From assembly GCA_023055505.1 (NCBI GenBank), contig JALIRH010000030.1:3592001-3656000 (forward strand): DNA of 64,000 nucleotides, given 5' to 3'. Made by a program: the position numbers and the translations under genes. Below the pieces are notes generated by a model, which saw nothing but the letters and a program-made list of their open reading frames with translations, did not search any database and was not told the DNA's origin. The stretch comes from Callipepla californica brunnescens. Its lineage: Eukaryota; Chordata; Aves; Galliformes; Odontophoridae. Numbering within the stretch: the stretch's first letter is position 1; each line of letters begins with the position of its first letter. Below are positions 43,047 to 60,530 of this stretch, one piece after another.

Positions 43047-43985
43047 ATGTCTTTCATTTGGAGCATTTTCAAATGGGACTGGGGGAGATCAGAACAGGTT
43101 GCTTTCCAGCAAGCAAAACAGGCGGTGAAACAAGCCCAGGCATTGGGTATATTCGATCCTACCCTCCCAGCTGAATTGGATGTTCATGTTACTCAGGATG
43201 GCTTTGGCTGGGGCCTGTGGCAACGTCAGAGTTCTGTTCGGACTCCCATTGGATTTTGGTCTCGGGTCTAGCATGGAGCAGAAGAAAGATATAGTATGAT
43301 TGAAAAGCAGCTATTGGCTGCCTATACTGCATTACAAGCAGTAGAGCCAATAACCCAGACGGCTGAAGTCGTAGTTAAGACCACTCTTCCAATTCAGGGG
43401 TGGGTAAGAGATCTGACCCACCTCCCTAAGACAGGGGTGGCCCAGGCACAGACGGTGGCACGATGGGTCGCCTATCTCAGCCAGAGGAGTAGTCGGTCTT
43501 CCTCACCGTTGAAAGAAGAACTCCAAAAGATTCTAGGCCCAGTGACATATCACAGTGATGCACCAAAACAAGCCTTGGTTGCTCCGCCAGAGAAGAGTCC
43601 CGTCCAGGAAGGAGAATATCCCATTCCTGAAGATGCCTGGTACACGGATGGGTCCAGCAAGGGCAACCCAAGTAAGTGGAGAGCAGAAGCATACCATCCT
43701 GCTACAGACACAATATGGTTTGAAGAGGGGGATGGTCAAAGCAGCCAGTGGGCAGAGCTGCGGGCCATGTGGATGGTTATAACCAAAGAACCTGGTGACG
43801 GTATCCTGAATATTTGCACAGATAGTTGGGCTGTGTACCGGGGGCTCACTCTTTGGATCGCACAGTGGGCTACCCAGGACTGGACTATTCACTCCCGACC
43901 GATCTGGGGCAAAGATATGTGGTCACACATATGGAATACAGTCAAACACAGAACTGTACGTGTCTACCATGTTTCTGGTCACTGA
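43047..43985 (+). mobile_element. ERV2 pol remnant: connection and RNase H
   Basis: An ATG opening MSFIWSIFKW, perhaps a gag start, is fused to the RT connection domain, so gag, protease and most of RT are deleted. One stop lies near 43271. The following frame (43296-43985) carries RNase H with YTDGSSKG, an E in SSQWAEL and CTDSW, then HVSGH before a stop. The motifs resemble class III elements. Confidence 0.75.
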
Positions 43986-44485
43986 CCCCTACAGTCACCA
44001 GGAAATGATGAAGCCGACACACTGGCCCGAGTTAGATGGGTTGAGAACTCACCATCTGAGAACATCGCCTACTGGTTACATCAAAAGTTGCGGCATGCTG
44101 GACAGAAGACCATGTGGGCAGCTGCCAAAGCATGGGGACTGCCCGTACAATTATCGGAGGTAGCTCAAGCATGCCGAGACTGTGATGCCTGCTCCAGAAT
44201 GAGACCGAGGTCGTTGCCTGAAACTACAGCCCATCTTGCTAGAGGACACAATCCTCTACAGCGATGGCAGGTTGATTATATTGGGCCCCTCCCTCGGTCT
44301 GTGGGGGCGAGATATGCCGTAACCTGTGTTGACACTGCAAGTGGGCTAATGCAGGTACTGGATAGTCCCATAAGCCAACCAGGCATATACCATCAAGGTG
44401 CTCACGAGATCGATGGCTGCCTATGGGACACCACAAGTCATTGAGAGCGACCAAGGGACTCATTTCATGGGTGCAATGATACAAC
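43986..44485 (+). mobile_element. ERV2 integrase remnant
   Basis: Frames over 44041-44485 show the integrase zinc site (a His, then CRDCDAC), QVDYIGPLPRS with the first catalytic Asp, and ESDQGTHF with the second. It is cut by the ERV1 LTR at 44486 before the catalytic Glu. A frameshift lies near 44380. Confidence 0.75.
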
Positions 44486-44924
44486 TGTCAGGGGTCTGTG
44501 AGCCGGCTCGGCCCGGCCCCGCAACAACCGAGGAAGGAGACCCACAGGCCCACACCCCGAAAAGGGGGAAGGGGAATAGGGAAAGAAGGGAGATAAGCCC
44601 CAAAACAAAACAGCAGCAACGGTCTGAGGGGGAAAAGCTAATTTACTAAATGAGACATCAGGAAGTAAATAACACAATATAATGCAATACAATTTGGAAT
44701 TAAGCCCAATGAATCAAACAAAACGAGAGAGAGAGAGAGAGGAAAGAGAGAGAACGTCCCGTGACCGCAGAGAGTTTTTATCTGTTCCCTCTGAGCGGAA
44801 AACACGTGAAAAAATACAAAGCATTGCAAAGTCCTCTGGGGAATGTAGTTCTCCCTGACTCCCAATGCACCACATGATGCCATGATGTGGAATACCAGTA
44901 CCAAAAAATCATGAAACCATGACA
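44486..44924 (-). mobile_element. ERV1 3' LTR, minus-strand copy 2
   Basis: 439 bp, TGTCAGGGG...CATGACA, with a GA microsatellite. It is adjacent to the provirus polypurine tract and therefore the 3' LTR. Closer to the solo LTR at 6397-6925 than to the 3' LTR of copy 1. Confidence 0.85.
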
Positions 44925-44935
44925 TTCCACCCCTT
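44925..44935 (-). promoter_or_regulatory. Polypurine tract of ERV1 copy 2
   Basis: AAGGGGTGGAA on the minus strand directly before the LTR, identical to copy 1. Confidence 0.8.
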
Positions 44936-45039
44936 ATTCCACATCACTATATCATGCTTGATACATACAGAAGAACAATGATTAACGTGCGTTAGATACA
45001 CCCACACAATATATATATATAAGTATATTCATAGAATTA

Positions 45040-46895
45040 CTAAGGGCGGTCTCCAGACATCAAATTCCCTTGTGGTATACATTGAACATCCCCATTCTTC
45101 TGCATCACCCACCAGGTAGACCCAGGTCCCTGTGCAAAGACAGTTCCGCGGAGAGGTTTGCCCTTTCCAGAAGCTGGAGGTACCCAAACTGCTTTTCCCA
45201 ACATGTTCTTTACATGTACTACAGGGACCTTATCTCCCTCTACAGTAGCCAGAGAGCTGGATTGGGCAGGACCATTGCGATTGATGGATCCTTGGGTGTT
45301 GACCAACCAGGTGGCTTCTGACAAATTTTTCTCCCAGTGCTTAAATGTTCCACCACCCATTGCTTTCAACATTGTTTTTAACAATCCATTGTACCTTTCA
45401 CATTTACCAGAAGCTGGTGCATGATAGGGGATATGATAAATCCACTCAATGCCATGATTTTTGGCCCAAGTATCTACAAGAGAATTTTTAAAATGAGTTC
45501 CATTATCAGACTCAATTCTTTCTGGAGTACCATGTCGCCACAGGACTTGTTTCTCCAGACCTAGAATGGTGTTTCGGGCGGTAGCATGGGGTACTGCGTA
45601 TGTTTCAAGCCACCCAGTGGTCACCTCCACCATGGTGAGCACATAACGCTTACCATTGCGAGATCGTGGCAAGGTGATATAATCAACCTGCCACGCCTCC
45701 CCATATTTATATTTTTGCCATCGCCCTTCCTCCCAAAGAGGTTTCATCCTCTTGGCTTGTTTAATTGCGGCGCATGTATCACAGTCATGGATCACCTGTG
45801 CGATAGCATCCATAGTTAAGTCCACCCCTCGGTCTCTAGCCCACTTATAGGTCGCGTCCCTTCCTTGATGGCCCGAGGTCTCATGGGCCCACCGAGCTAG
45901 AAATAATTCACTCTTATGTTGCCAGTCCAAGTCTACTTGAGTCACCTTAACTTTGGCAGCTCCATCTACTTGGTGGTTGTTTTGTTGTTCTTCAGTTGCC
46001 CGGCTCTTAGGAACATGAGCATCTACACGGCGCACCTTTACAACCATGTTCTTTATTCGGGCAGCAATATCTTTCCACAGTTCAGCGGCCCAAATACGTT
46101 TACCTTTCCGTTGCCAACCATTTTGTCCCCATTGCTGTAACCACCCCCATAAAGCATTTGCCACCATCCATGAGACAGTGTAAAGATAAAGCACTGGCCA
46201 CCTCTCACGTTCAGCAATATTTAAGGCTAATTGGACAGCCTTTACCTCTGCAAATTGACTTGATTCTCCTTCTCCTTCAGTGGCCTCTGCAACTTGTTGC
46301 ATGGGACTCCACACAGCAGATTTCCATTTGCGGTGCTTTCCCACAATGCGACACGATCCATCTGTGAACAGGGCGTATCTCTTTTCATCTTCTGTTAGTT
46401 CATTATATGGTCGGGCTTCTTTAGCACGTGACACCTCCTGTGCTGGTGTTGTTCCAAACTTTTTACCTTCAGGCCAGTCCATGATCACCTCCAGGATTCC
46501 TGGATGGTTGGGGTTCCCCATCTGAACTCGCTGTGTAATCAGCGCAATCCATTTACTCCAAGTGGCATCAGTAGCATGATGGGTAGAGGGAACTGTTCCT
46601 TTAAACATCCAGTTCAGTACTGGCAGTCGAGGTGCCAGAAGGAGCTGCGTTTCAGTACCGATTACTTCGGAAACAGCTCGAACCCCCTCATACGCGGCTA
46701 AGATCTCCTTCTCAGTTGGAGTGTAGCGCTCCCCCTGTATGCTCGGCTCCAGAAACCAAGGGGTCGGCCTCGAGTCTCTCCAAAAGCTCTTTGCCACAAA
46801 CTCCAAGTGGGACCTCCCTTTCCAGCAGCAGTGTAGAGGATGTTCTTTACATCCTGTCCCGTCTGCACTGGCCCCAGGGCCACAGCACGGGCCAT
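45040..46895 (-). mobile_element. ERV1 pol copy 2: connection, RNase H, integrase, broken
   Basis: An open frame runs from about 46740 to 45040 with the integrase HHCC and DDE residues present. One RNase H catalytic residue is changed: the YTDS motif of copy 1 reads YTVS here, removing an essential Asp. A frameshift near 46740 separates it from the connection segment at 46895-46740. As in copy 1 there is no env before the LTR. Confidence 0.82.
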
Positions 46896-46919
46896 CTCTT
46901 GCTTAATTTGCTCAAAAGC

Positions 46920-47705
46920 CTACTGCTGCTCAGGGCCCCACACAAAATCATTCTTCTTCCGGGTCACCTGATAAAGGGGGCTCACAATGAGGCTGTAGTT
47001 TGGAACATGCATTCTCCAAAAGCCCACTACACCCAAAAAAGCTTGGGTCTCTGTCTTTCTGGTGGGTGGAGACATGGCAGTAATTTTGTCAGTCACATCT
47101 GTTGGGATGTGACGACGTCCATCTTGCCACTTTATGCCTAGGAACTGAATTTCTTGTGCAGGTCCTTTCACTTTGCTTCGCTTAATAGCGAAGCCAGCTC
47201 GCAGGAGGATCTGTATTATTGTCTCTCCTTTCTTAAAAACTTCCTCTGCTGTATTGCCCCATACAGCAATATCATCGATGTACTGCAGATGCTCAGGAGC
47301 AGCACCCTGTTCCAATGCAGTTTGGATCAACCCATGGGAAATGGTTGGGCTGTGCTTCCATCCCTGGGGTAAACGGTTCCAGGTGTACTGAACGCCTCTC
47401 CAGGTGAAGGCAAACTGCGGCCTGCATTCTGTGGCCAAGGGAATTGAAAAGAAGGCGTTAGCAATGTCAATCGTGGCATACCACTTGGCTGCTTTTGACT
47501 CCAGTTCATACTGGAGTTGAAGCATGTCTGGCACAGCAGCACTCAGTGGGGGTGTGACTTCATTCAGGCCACGGTCATCTACAGTCAGCCTCCATTCTCC
47601 ACCGGCTTTACACACTGGCAATAAATGGCAGCTAAACGGTGAGTGGGTTTTGCTGATCACTCCCTGGCTCTCTAGCTGACAGATCAAGTTATGAATGGGG
47701 AGCAA
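46920..47705 (-). mobile_element. ERV1 reverse transcriptase, copy 2
   Basis: 261-codon RT frame with GEWRLTVDDRGLNEV, LPQGW and YIDDI intact. It is better preserved than copy 1 but ended by a stop at 46920-46922 where an AAG codon is expected, and preceded by the shared TGA at the protease boundary. Confidence 0.82.
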
Positions 47706-47729
47706 GGGATCCCTGTTGGTGCAGTACTG

Positions 47730-48116
47730 TCATCTGTGCACCGTTTTTGTAGCAATCGGGACCTGTTGCTTCTCCACTTGTAGCAACCCCACAACAGATG
47801 GATCTACTGACAGGCCAGGCAAAGCAGTCCGCTGCCTAATGTTATCTGTGTCCACAGCAGCTATTCCAAAAGCCCATCGATACCCCTTGAGATCCTTCAA
47901 ATATCCCCTTTTGAGGTAAACAATAACAAGTATACATGGAGCCCCTGGGCCAGTCACAATAGGACTGTCAAAATTTTGCCAGTCTTTACCAGTGAGGCTT
48001 ATTTCAGCCTCCAACTTGGTCAACTCTTGGGAAACCCCAGTCACCCCAGAAATATAGATTAATTCTGTCCCTTGGCGACTCGAGGACATTAGAGTATACT
48101 GTGCACCAGTGTCCAC
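47730..48116 (-). mobile_element. ERV1 protease, copy 2
   Basis: Frame with DTGAQYTLM and GAPCILVIVYL. The N-terminal part lies in another frame, so it is interrupted. Confidence 0.72.
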
Positions 48117-48161
48117 CAGTGCCTTATATTTTTGTGGTTCTGATGTGCCAGGCCATCGAAT

Positions 48162-48395
48162 CTACACAGTCTGATACACTCTATTATCCCTTTCCCCCCA
48201 CCTGGCTGAGGGGCAGGGGCTATTGTGGCTGGTAGGCACCTCGCTCAGTTCTGAAGGAGTACCGTTCAGACAGGAGGATGTCTCTTTCAGACTGGAGGGT
48301 ATCTCTTTCAGGTTGGAGGGCATCTTGCTCACACTGGAGACTATCTTGTTGACACTGAGGGTTGTTGAGTTTGGACTGGAGGGCATCTTGCTTGT
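48162..48395 (-). mobile_element. ERV1 gag-like coiled-coil remnant, copy 2
   Basis: Tandem 21-nt units encoding DALQ-type heptads, longer than in copy 1, joined to the LTR stump at 48396. Confidence 0.5.
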
Positions 48396-48521
48396 TCTGA
48401 GGCAAGTATACACAGAATTATCAATGATCCATAGAGCTGGAGTATTAACTCTTTAACTCTTAATGCACTACATGATGTTATGATGTGGAATACTAATGCC
48501 AAAAATCAGAAAACCATGACA
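48396..48521 (-). mobile_element. ERV1 5' LTR stump, copy 2
   Basis: The first 126 bp of the LTR from TGTCATGG, inserted at the same CR1 position as at 20892 and 32057. Confidence 0.75.
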
Positions 48522-50115
48522 CACTCACAGGTGGAATTTCTCCTAGTATCTTGTCTAACTGCATCCTCTTCCAGTTCTAAGCCAATTTCCCTTGTTCTGC
48601 TGCTATATTCCCTTATAAAGCGTTCCTTCCCAGCTCTCCTGTGGGTCCCCTCCAGGTACTGGAAGGCCTCCCTAAGGCCTCCCTGGAGCCTTCTCTTCTC
48701 CAGGCTGAAAAGCCCCAGATCTCTCAGCCTGTCCTCGTAGGGGAGCTGCTCCAGCCCTCTCATCATCTTTGTAGCCCTTCTCTGGACCTGCTCCAACAGC
48801 TGCACGTCCTTCTTGTGTTGGGGGCTCCAGAACTGGATGCAGTACTCCAGGTGGGGTCCTTCTCAGGGCTGCTCTCAATCCCTTCTGTGCTCATATTTGT
48901 GCCAACCCAGGTTGCAGGACCTTGCAATTGACTTTGCTGAATTTCATGAGGCTGGCATAGGCCCATCTCTCAAGGCTGTCCAGGTGCCTTTGGATGGTAC
49001 CCTCTTCCCTCTAGCATGTCAACTGCACCACTCCTTTTGGTGTCATTCACGAACTTGCTGAGGGTGCACTCTATCCCACAGCCTATGTCTCCTACAACGA
49101 TGTTAAGTAACACTGGTTCCAGCACTGATCCCTGAGGGACACCACTCATCACCGGACTCCGTTTGGACCCTGAGCCATTGACCACAACTCTCTGAGTGGA
49201 ACTGTTCAGTCAATTCCATACCCAAGGAATGTTCTGTCCTTCAAATCAATTTCTATCCAAATTGGTGACCAGGATGTCACGTGGCAGTGTGTCCAATGCT
49301 TTGGACAAGTCCATGTAGATGACATGAGCTGCTCTTCCTTTCTCCACTAACGCCATAACTCCATCATAAAAGGCCACCATGTTTGTCAGGCATGACATGA
49401 TCTTGGTGAAGCCGTGTTGGTTACCACCAATCACCCTGTCTTTATTTTCCATGTGCCTTAGATGGGTCTTCAGGAGGATCTGCTCCATGATCTTGCCAGG
49501 CACAGAGGTGAGACTGACTGGCCTGTAGTTCCCTGGATTTTCTTTTTTCCCCTTCTTGAAAATAGGGGGTTATGTTTCCCTTTCTACAGACAGTGGGAAC
49601 TTCACCACACTCCTATGGCCTTTCAACTATGACAGATAAGTAAGTACAGGAGCAACAGGTTAATTCACTGATGCCTCCTGGCATCCTTGCCTGCCCTCCT
49701 CCATTGTGGCATGCACTGCTCCTGGGCTTGGAGAAGATGGCCCTTGAATACTGACAATTTTTCTTGGTCTGCTCTTCCCTCCAGGGCTTTATACCATATC
49801 ACCCTGCCAAGTAGTTCTCTGAAGAGGTCAATGTCTGCTCTCCTGAAGTCCAGAGTCGTGAGCTTGCTGCATACCCACGTTGATGCAGTAAAGATCTTGA
49901 ACTCCATCATTTTTTGGCCCTGGAGCTCCACATTACTCATCAGCCTCTCCTTGCTGGGAAGACATTGATGAGTTCCAGCATAGCACAATGTCTCTTGGGT
50001 TCCTGCACCACCTGGAAGAAGAACTTATCTTCAACTCATTCCAGGAAACTCTTGGATTGCTGGTGCTCTGCCTTGTTCTCCTTCCAACCAATATTGGCAT
50101 GGTTGATGTCTCCCG
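48522..50115 (-). repeat. CR1 ORF2, second copy beside ERV1
   Basis: Near-identical to 32058-33655. It is slightly better preserved (the SKFVNDTK motif frame and the endonuclease end are readable) but still frameshifted. Confidence 0.85.
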
Positions 50116-50572
50116 TGATGAGCAGTGTAAATGAAATAAAGGCAGTGACTGAGCCCTTATTTGAGATACAGGTGCTATATAACAAGATCCTAGAGGAAAG
50201 GGGAATTAACTCACCCCTCCCAGCAACTGCTTGAGTTAAGGAATGCCGCCACCTCTCATTCAAACTCTGGTGAGCTGGTAGTAAGAGAGCAAGGGAGGGG
50301 AGGGGTTAACCTGTGCAGGCTCTGAGCATATAGGAACTCCTGGAAGCAGCACTGATAGGGAGAGAGAGAGAGAATGGGTGGATCTGGGCTCCTCCACTCC
50401 GGTCACTCAAGTGCTCATTTACTGGCAATCCCATTGCAACAGGTGATTGTAATGTTAAGGAAAGCCCTTGGTTTGTCTCTTGGAACAGAAGGGTTAAGCC
50501 ATAGCTGCAGCCTCTGGAGGTGTGGTGCTGTAGACTGCCCAAGGCTCTCTCACGGTAATTGGGATGTGGGTG
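50116..50572. other. Unclassified duplicated segment
   Basis: Third copy of the 17821-18280 segment, with a GA run near 50360. Nothing else recognised. Confidence 0.4.
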
Positions 50573-51018
50573 TGTAGTGTTCGGTGAGTGACAATGATAC
50601 TACACCTTCTGGCCTCCCTACAGGGTTACAGGGAGGCCCAATCGACACAAGGACAACGTGTGCCCTTCTGAGCCTTGGCAGTACACACAACTGCTGTAGC
50701 AGTTGGTGTTTGTTGCAGCCGTCCGCCTTCAGCGTTAGCGTAAGGCCTTCGGTGTATCGGACATTCTTTCTCTTGCTCATTTGACCTGATTCATGAGCCT
50801 CCATTCCAATTATATTGTATTATTTTGCTTCCTGATAACTTATTTTGTAAATTAGCTCTCCTCCTCAGGTCGTTGCTGCTGTTTTGTTTTTAAATCCATC
50901 ATTTCCCTTCTTGCTTTTCCCTCTCCTCCTTCCCCTTTCCTGGGGAGTGGGTCTGTGAGTCCCCCGCACCAATCGTCACAGAACCAGGCCAAACCAGCCT
51001 GCTAAACCGTTTAAACCA
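50573..51018 (+). mobile_element. LTR-A copy 3
   Basis: 446 bp with the same termini as the other two copies and small internal gaps. Confidence 0.65.
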
Positions 51019-51399
51019 CCATGCCACCACCACAAGGAAAACAACCTATTTTGGTATTGGAAACGCTCCAGTTCCTTCTGACTGCGCACTGCAGTCATAG
51101 CTCTGTAGGTACTCATATCCACTACAGAAGGATTTCCTTCCCCAAAGCACAGGGAAAGAAGGTACAGGGAGAGAGGAAAGAAAGTGATTTTTCCATCCCC
51201 TAATGCAGCTAGACATGGTGTGTGACAAAATATGGGGGGGTGAAATCATCAGTTAATTTTTAATAAATTTCAGTGAGTAAAAGTGGAAAACTGACCTCAA
51301 TGTGTTTGTTTGTTAGTTTGCTTTATCTAGGAAGGCAAAATCAGCCTTTCTGAGAACACAGTGATATGAGATGAAAATAGACAATAGTGAGAACGCTTC
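51019..51399. other. Spacer, third copy
   Basis: Counterpart of 34564-34920. No gene seen. Confidence 0.5.
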
Positions 51400-52284
51400 T
51401 TGGGGAAATCTGAAAGGGGAGGGGAAACACATGTGCAGTGCCATAGGATAGGAATTAATTGGATGCAGTTGAAAAATAAATCATCATTCCAGCTCTTGGT
51501 TGTGCTGCTATCTCATGTTGCTGGGGATTCTTAAGCCTCCCAGCTGCTTGCTTCTTCCCCACGCATTTTCCTCGGAGCTGTGTGTTCCTCCAACCCCCAG
51601 GGCCCTGCTCTACCTCTCCTGCACCACACCAGGCCCCTGCTCCCTGAGATGGAGGAAGCAGCGCTCCTCCATACTGCAAGCATCATCTCCTTGTGGTTCT
51701 CAGGGAGTGCTTAGGGATCCTACAAAGAAACTCACAGCTCTTGAGGACATGGGCAGGCTCCTGCCGGCTTCACCAGCTCACCGAAGTCAACCTCCACTTC
51801 CTGCAAACTGCAGTCCAAGCACTGCAGCTTGAGAAGAGCCCAGCAAATGTGATGGCCCTTCTGCGCGAGTTCTTCCAGATGATTTCCAAGGTCACATCAA
51901 AGACCTTCAAGCTCAGAAAAGAGGCAAGCATGCACTGGAGAGCACTCTGAAATCTCTGTGCTGCGGGGATAAGCTGCTTGTGCACCCTGTGGCTTTGCAC
52001 TGCCTTCTGCTCCCACCACCTCCTGAGACATGGGATGCTGCACTTGGGAGAAAGAAGCTCAGCTTTTATTAGATCTAGTGGAGCCAAGCAAAGCTTGGTG
52101 TCTCACAGCTGCTTTGATCTCCTGTGAAATCTTTTGGGAAGAGGAGTAGAGGCAATGTGCAATTCTGTGAAAAAGGATGACATTGCTTGTGTGAAAGAAA
52201 TGCCTCCCTGTGTTGCAAACAGTGGACTGGAGTCAGCATGAAAATCAAACTTCCTTGTACCATTCCTCAATCCACAAGTGGTCT
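51400..52284 (-). repeat. Gene-downstream duplicated module, copy 4
   Basis: Module behind gene 4, with the 33-bp unit present only once. Confidence 0.65.
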
Positions 52285-52349
52285 TTTATTTTTAGAACAA
52301 AAAGCAAGATACATTGAGATTTGCTCCAGAACAACTCTCCTACTTTATT
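52285..52349 (-). promoter_or_regulatory. Twin poly(A) signals of gene 4
   Basis: AATAAA on the minus strand at 52344-52349 and 52285-52290. Confidence 0.55.
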
Positions 52350-53221
52350 CACCCCCTTCCCCTTCAACTACAGGTTATTTTCAGAACAATTCCACGAGCC
52401 ACGTTACTGCTTTCCTGACACTTGTATTTCATGCATCAGTGCACTCAGAAACTTCTGAGAGCAGCACATGCACACAGACACACAGAACATCCGTACACAG
52501 CTGATTTTCCTTAGGAGATGGCATCCAAAAGCTGCTTGCAGGAAGAGCAGAGGAGAAAAGAAGGCATGGTGAAAGAATATCTTTTGTTCGGAAGGAAAGG
52601 CCATCAGAATCTTCTGGAGAAAGTCATTTCTGCAGAGGTAACTAGTGAAGCCATCTCCTTTGAGATCTCCTTTGAGGTGATCCGAAACTCCGGGGATAAT
52701 TCCCTTCTGCAGAGGGTTCCAGCAAACCAATCTCCTTTGCAAACTCTTCCTTTGGGGGGAGAAGCATCTGGGTCTCTCTCATGCTGAGTTCTCCAGCATT
52801 CTCAAGGTCTCAGTACTGGGGGTTTTCCGATGAGAAATGAGAAGTCAGCCCTGAGAGAAATTCTTCCTGCAGCACAGACGCTTGCAGGGCATTCCCCTCA
52901 CGAGCACTGGGCAATATTCAACGTGGACAGAGCTCTGGATGAAGCTCTTCCTGCGGTGCTGGCATTTCTGTGGTCCCTGCCCTGAGTGGATCCCTTTCTA
53001 CATGATCCGGGTTCGAGCAGTGGTTGGAGCTCATCTCGCGCTTGGGACAAGGGAACTGTGTGGTTCATCACCACACACAGCCACAGTGGGCAACCAGGCT
53101 GTGGCTCTGGTTGAAGCTATTCCATGTCTGGGGCATTGCAGGCTCTGTCTGCAGTGTGCATGTGCTGGTAGGAAACGTGACTGGAACTGCTTCTGAAGGT
53201 TCTCATATTCAGAAGGTGCTT
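52350..53221 (-). other. Probable 3' UTR of gene 4
   Basis: Counterpart of the other 3' UTRs, with fossil finger text at about 52870-53140. A short local duplication (about 52655-52720) makes it longer than the others. Confidence 0.55.
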
Positions 53222-57884
<4,663 letters not shown>

Positions 57885-58205
57885 CTTGGGTGCAGAGCAG
57901 GCTGCTCCCAGCTCTGTTGCAGGCAACCGGGCTCCTTGGAGTCGCGCAGAGCACAGGATGCCGAGTGCCCTCAGCCCGGAGCTGGCCGCAGGACGGCCTT
58001 GGTGCACCTCCTGCCACCGCGGTGCTGCCCGGATGGCTTCCAGCCAGGCTCTGGCTGCTTCAGCACAGGCTCAGGTGCCACAGCGAGCACGCCCCGAGCC
58101 GGCTGCCAGGCCTCGGGCACTTTCACTGCTCATTCTCTGCTCACATCTGCTCCCGGGGGACAGGAGGAGGGGAGGGAGGGAGGGGGCAGTTAAAGAAGGG
58201 TGGGG

Positions 58206-58860
58206 GCTGAGTTTTGTTATGCTAATGAAGCAAAAGCAAGAATTCAAGCAAGAATGTCCTTATCTGCAGAGGTCTAGGAAACCCAATATCCCAGTGTTAT
58301 CATTGGAAGCCTCTGGGGCTGGAGAGGAGACTGAAATTTATTTTTTTTGTATTTACCAGGGGCACCAGAGTCCTTAATTAGTTGAGACTGGTTGGAGCAA
58401 TTAGAGGAAAGAATAAAATTGTAGAAATGGGGTCTTTCGTAGATAGGACAGGTGTGTGGAAGACCAGAGAGTGCTGAGCCAGTTTTGGAAAAATAAATAA
58501 GGAGAGTGAGGCTTGGGAAAGGCAAAGGCCAAGGAAGGCACAGGAGGGAACGGAGAGGAAATGGAGAAAGCAAAGGCAAGAAAGGACAAGGGGTAGAGAC
58601 AGGAAATAATTGGTGTTGATCACAGTGCAGGGAACTGAAAGAAGGATGATAAAAAAAAAAAGAGCCACCCAGGGAGGGAGGGGGTGACACACCAAAGAGA
58701 GAGGAAAAAAATGACACGCTTGGCACCCTCATAGTACTACTCACAGCCATGTTCACAGACAACATCACAATGCCGACAACCGTAACACAACACAGTTCCC
58801 AATAACCCTAGCTCTTCAGTTTCTCCTGGGGGTCTGGAATCTCTCAAGCACACCCTCACC
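58206..58860. other. Upstream flank of gene 4 (type A/D)
   Basis: Closely matches 8286-8875 upstream of gene 1. No gene seen. Confidence 0.55.
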
Positions 58861-59540
58861 ACCTTACTTTCAGGAAAATGTGGAGCCTGGGGGGTCCTGA
58901 ATCTCTCAAGTACTACTCAAACCCCAGTTCTCTTGGTGGTCTTCTCTCTAGAACTCCCTCACCGTGTTATTTTTTGGGAAAAAAACCCGTTGCACACATG
59001 GGATATCTCCATAACTGCATGTGGGGTACTACTCGGGGATCCCCTCACCCTTACTCTCCGTACGTGACAAGCTTCTGTCACGCTTTCGTAGGGGCAGTAA
59101 AAAGGAATGCATTGCTGCAATGCAGGGAACATGCAGCTGGTCCCGATGGAGCCTGGATTGGGGGGAGCTCCCTGAGAATCACTCAGTGTGATGTTAGAAA
59201 GCAGCATCCCTTTATTCCTCACGGTGCGCACTGGGCGTCTTGACAAGCAAGCGCACCCTCGCAGAGTTCAGGTTCTGCATTTGAACAGTTCAGACATACA
59301 TCTGCTGTACGCTGGCATACATAGCCCTTCTTTTTCAAGGTCTCACAGGTATGTGCTAATGTCCCTTTGGGCATGCTCAGTGGTATTCAGGGTCGAGTGC
59401 CCACCGACTTCTTCCCTTTTTCAACCATCAGCTTCATCCCTGAAACCTCTGACTCACTTGCATCCACTTTTTCCCAGTTTGGAAGATTCCCATTGATTAT
59501 GAGACCACAGCGCACAGCTTTTAAAACCAAAGGATGTGGA
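58861..59540 (-). mobile_element. LTR-like block (LTR-C) at palindrome centre
   Basis: Fuller version of the block truncated at 8876-9170, with AATAAA on the minus strand at 59211-59216. It separates the two arms carrying genes 4 and 5. LTR ends are not resolved. Confidence 0.5.
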
Positions 59541-60171
59541 AACTGATCTAAATGTGGTGGCATGTTTTGAGGCAAAAAAGTATTCTATTGTGACTCCAGT
59601 GCTTCTTGTGAGGCAAAACCATTGAGGCAGAAAATAAAATTCAGTTATGTTCCCAGTGCAGAATTACTGAGGGAAAACAAGACTGTTCACCCACAAAAGC
59701 TGAAATGGAAAGCTTTACAAGTAGCACATATGCATTCTTTTTGCAATACTAATATATCGGTTCTTAAACTAATGTATTAATCCCTATTGCTAAGAAAACC
59801 AACGTATATCACCTGTACACAAACTCCCAAGTACCCTGAGAGCAGTTCCTTCTGGGGGGGGCCCTAAATTCTCTAAATATACACCAGTGAACATCAGAGC
59901 AGGCCGTCTAACAGCAGTGTGCTTAAGCATGCTCACGCCTTCAAAAGAAGACCTAACAGAGAAACCAGGAGAAGTGGTTAGGACAAGAACTCAACCAGCT
60001 GCAGGGAGATGCTGTCCTCTAGAGCAGGGCAGTGGGCGACTGCTTCTTGCTGAGACATGCTGACGGCTGAGAGGAGTAAAAGGAATGCAAGGACAAGAAC
60101 GTAGGAATACCTGAGGACACCGAGGTGCAAATGTCCCCAGCAAAGGTTGCAAAGACACAACAGAAAGCAAT
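59541..60171. other. Upstream flank of gene 5 (type B/C/E)
   Basis: Matches the flanks of genes 2 and 3. No gene seen. Confidence 0.55.
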
Positions 60172-60530
60172 GCTTCATTAGCATAACAAAACTCAATCCC
60201 CACCCTTCTTTAACTGCCCCCTCCCTCCCTCCCTTCCCTCCTCCTGACCCCATTTCTACAATTTTATTCTTTCCTCTAATTGCTCCAACCAGTCTCAACT
60301 AATTAAGGACTCTGGTGCCCCTGGTAAATACAAAAAAAATAAATTTCAGTCTCCTCTCCAGCCCCAGAGGCTTCCAATGATAACACTGGGATATTGGGTT
60401 TCCTAGACCTCTGCAGATAAGGACATTCTTGCTTGAATTCTTGCTTTTGCTTCATTAGCATAACAAAACTCAGCCCCCACCCTTCTTTAACTGCCCCCTC
60501 CCTCCCTCCCCTCCTCCTGTCCCCCGGGAG
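60172..60530 (+). repeat. Duplicated promoter edge around an A/D-type insert
   Basis: The edge of the GC-rich block, with the ATTAGCATAA motif and C/T tract, is present twice (60172-60243 and about 60452-60530). Between them lies about 205 bp that matches the flank of the opposite arm (58230-58440). This is a recombinant structure unique to gene 5. Confidence 0.65.
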
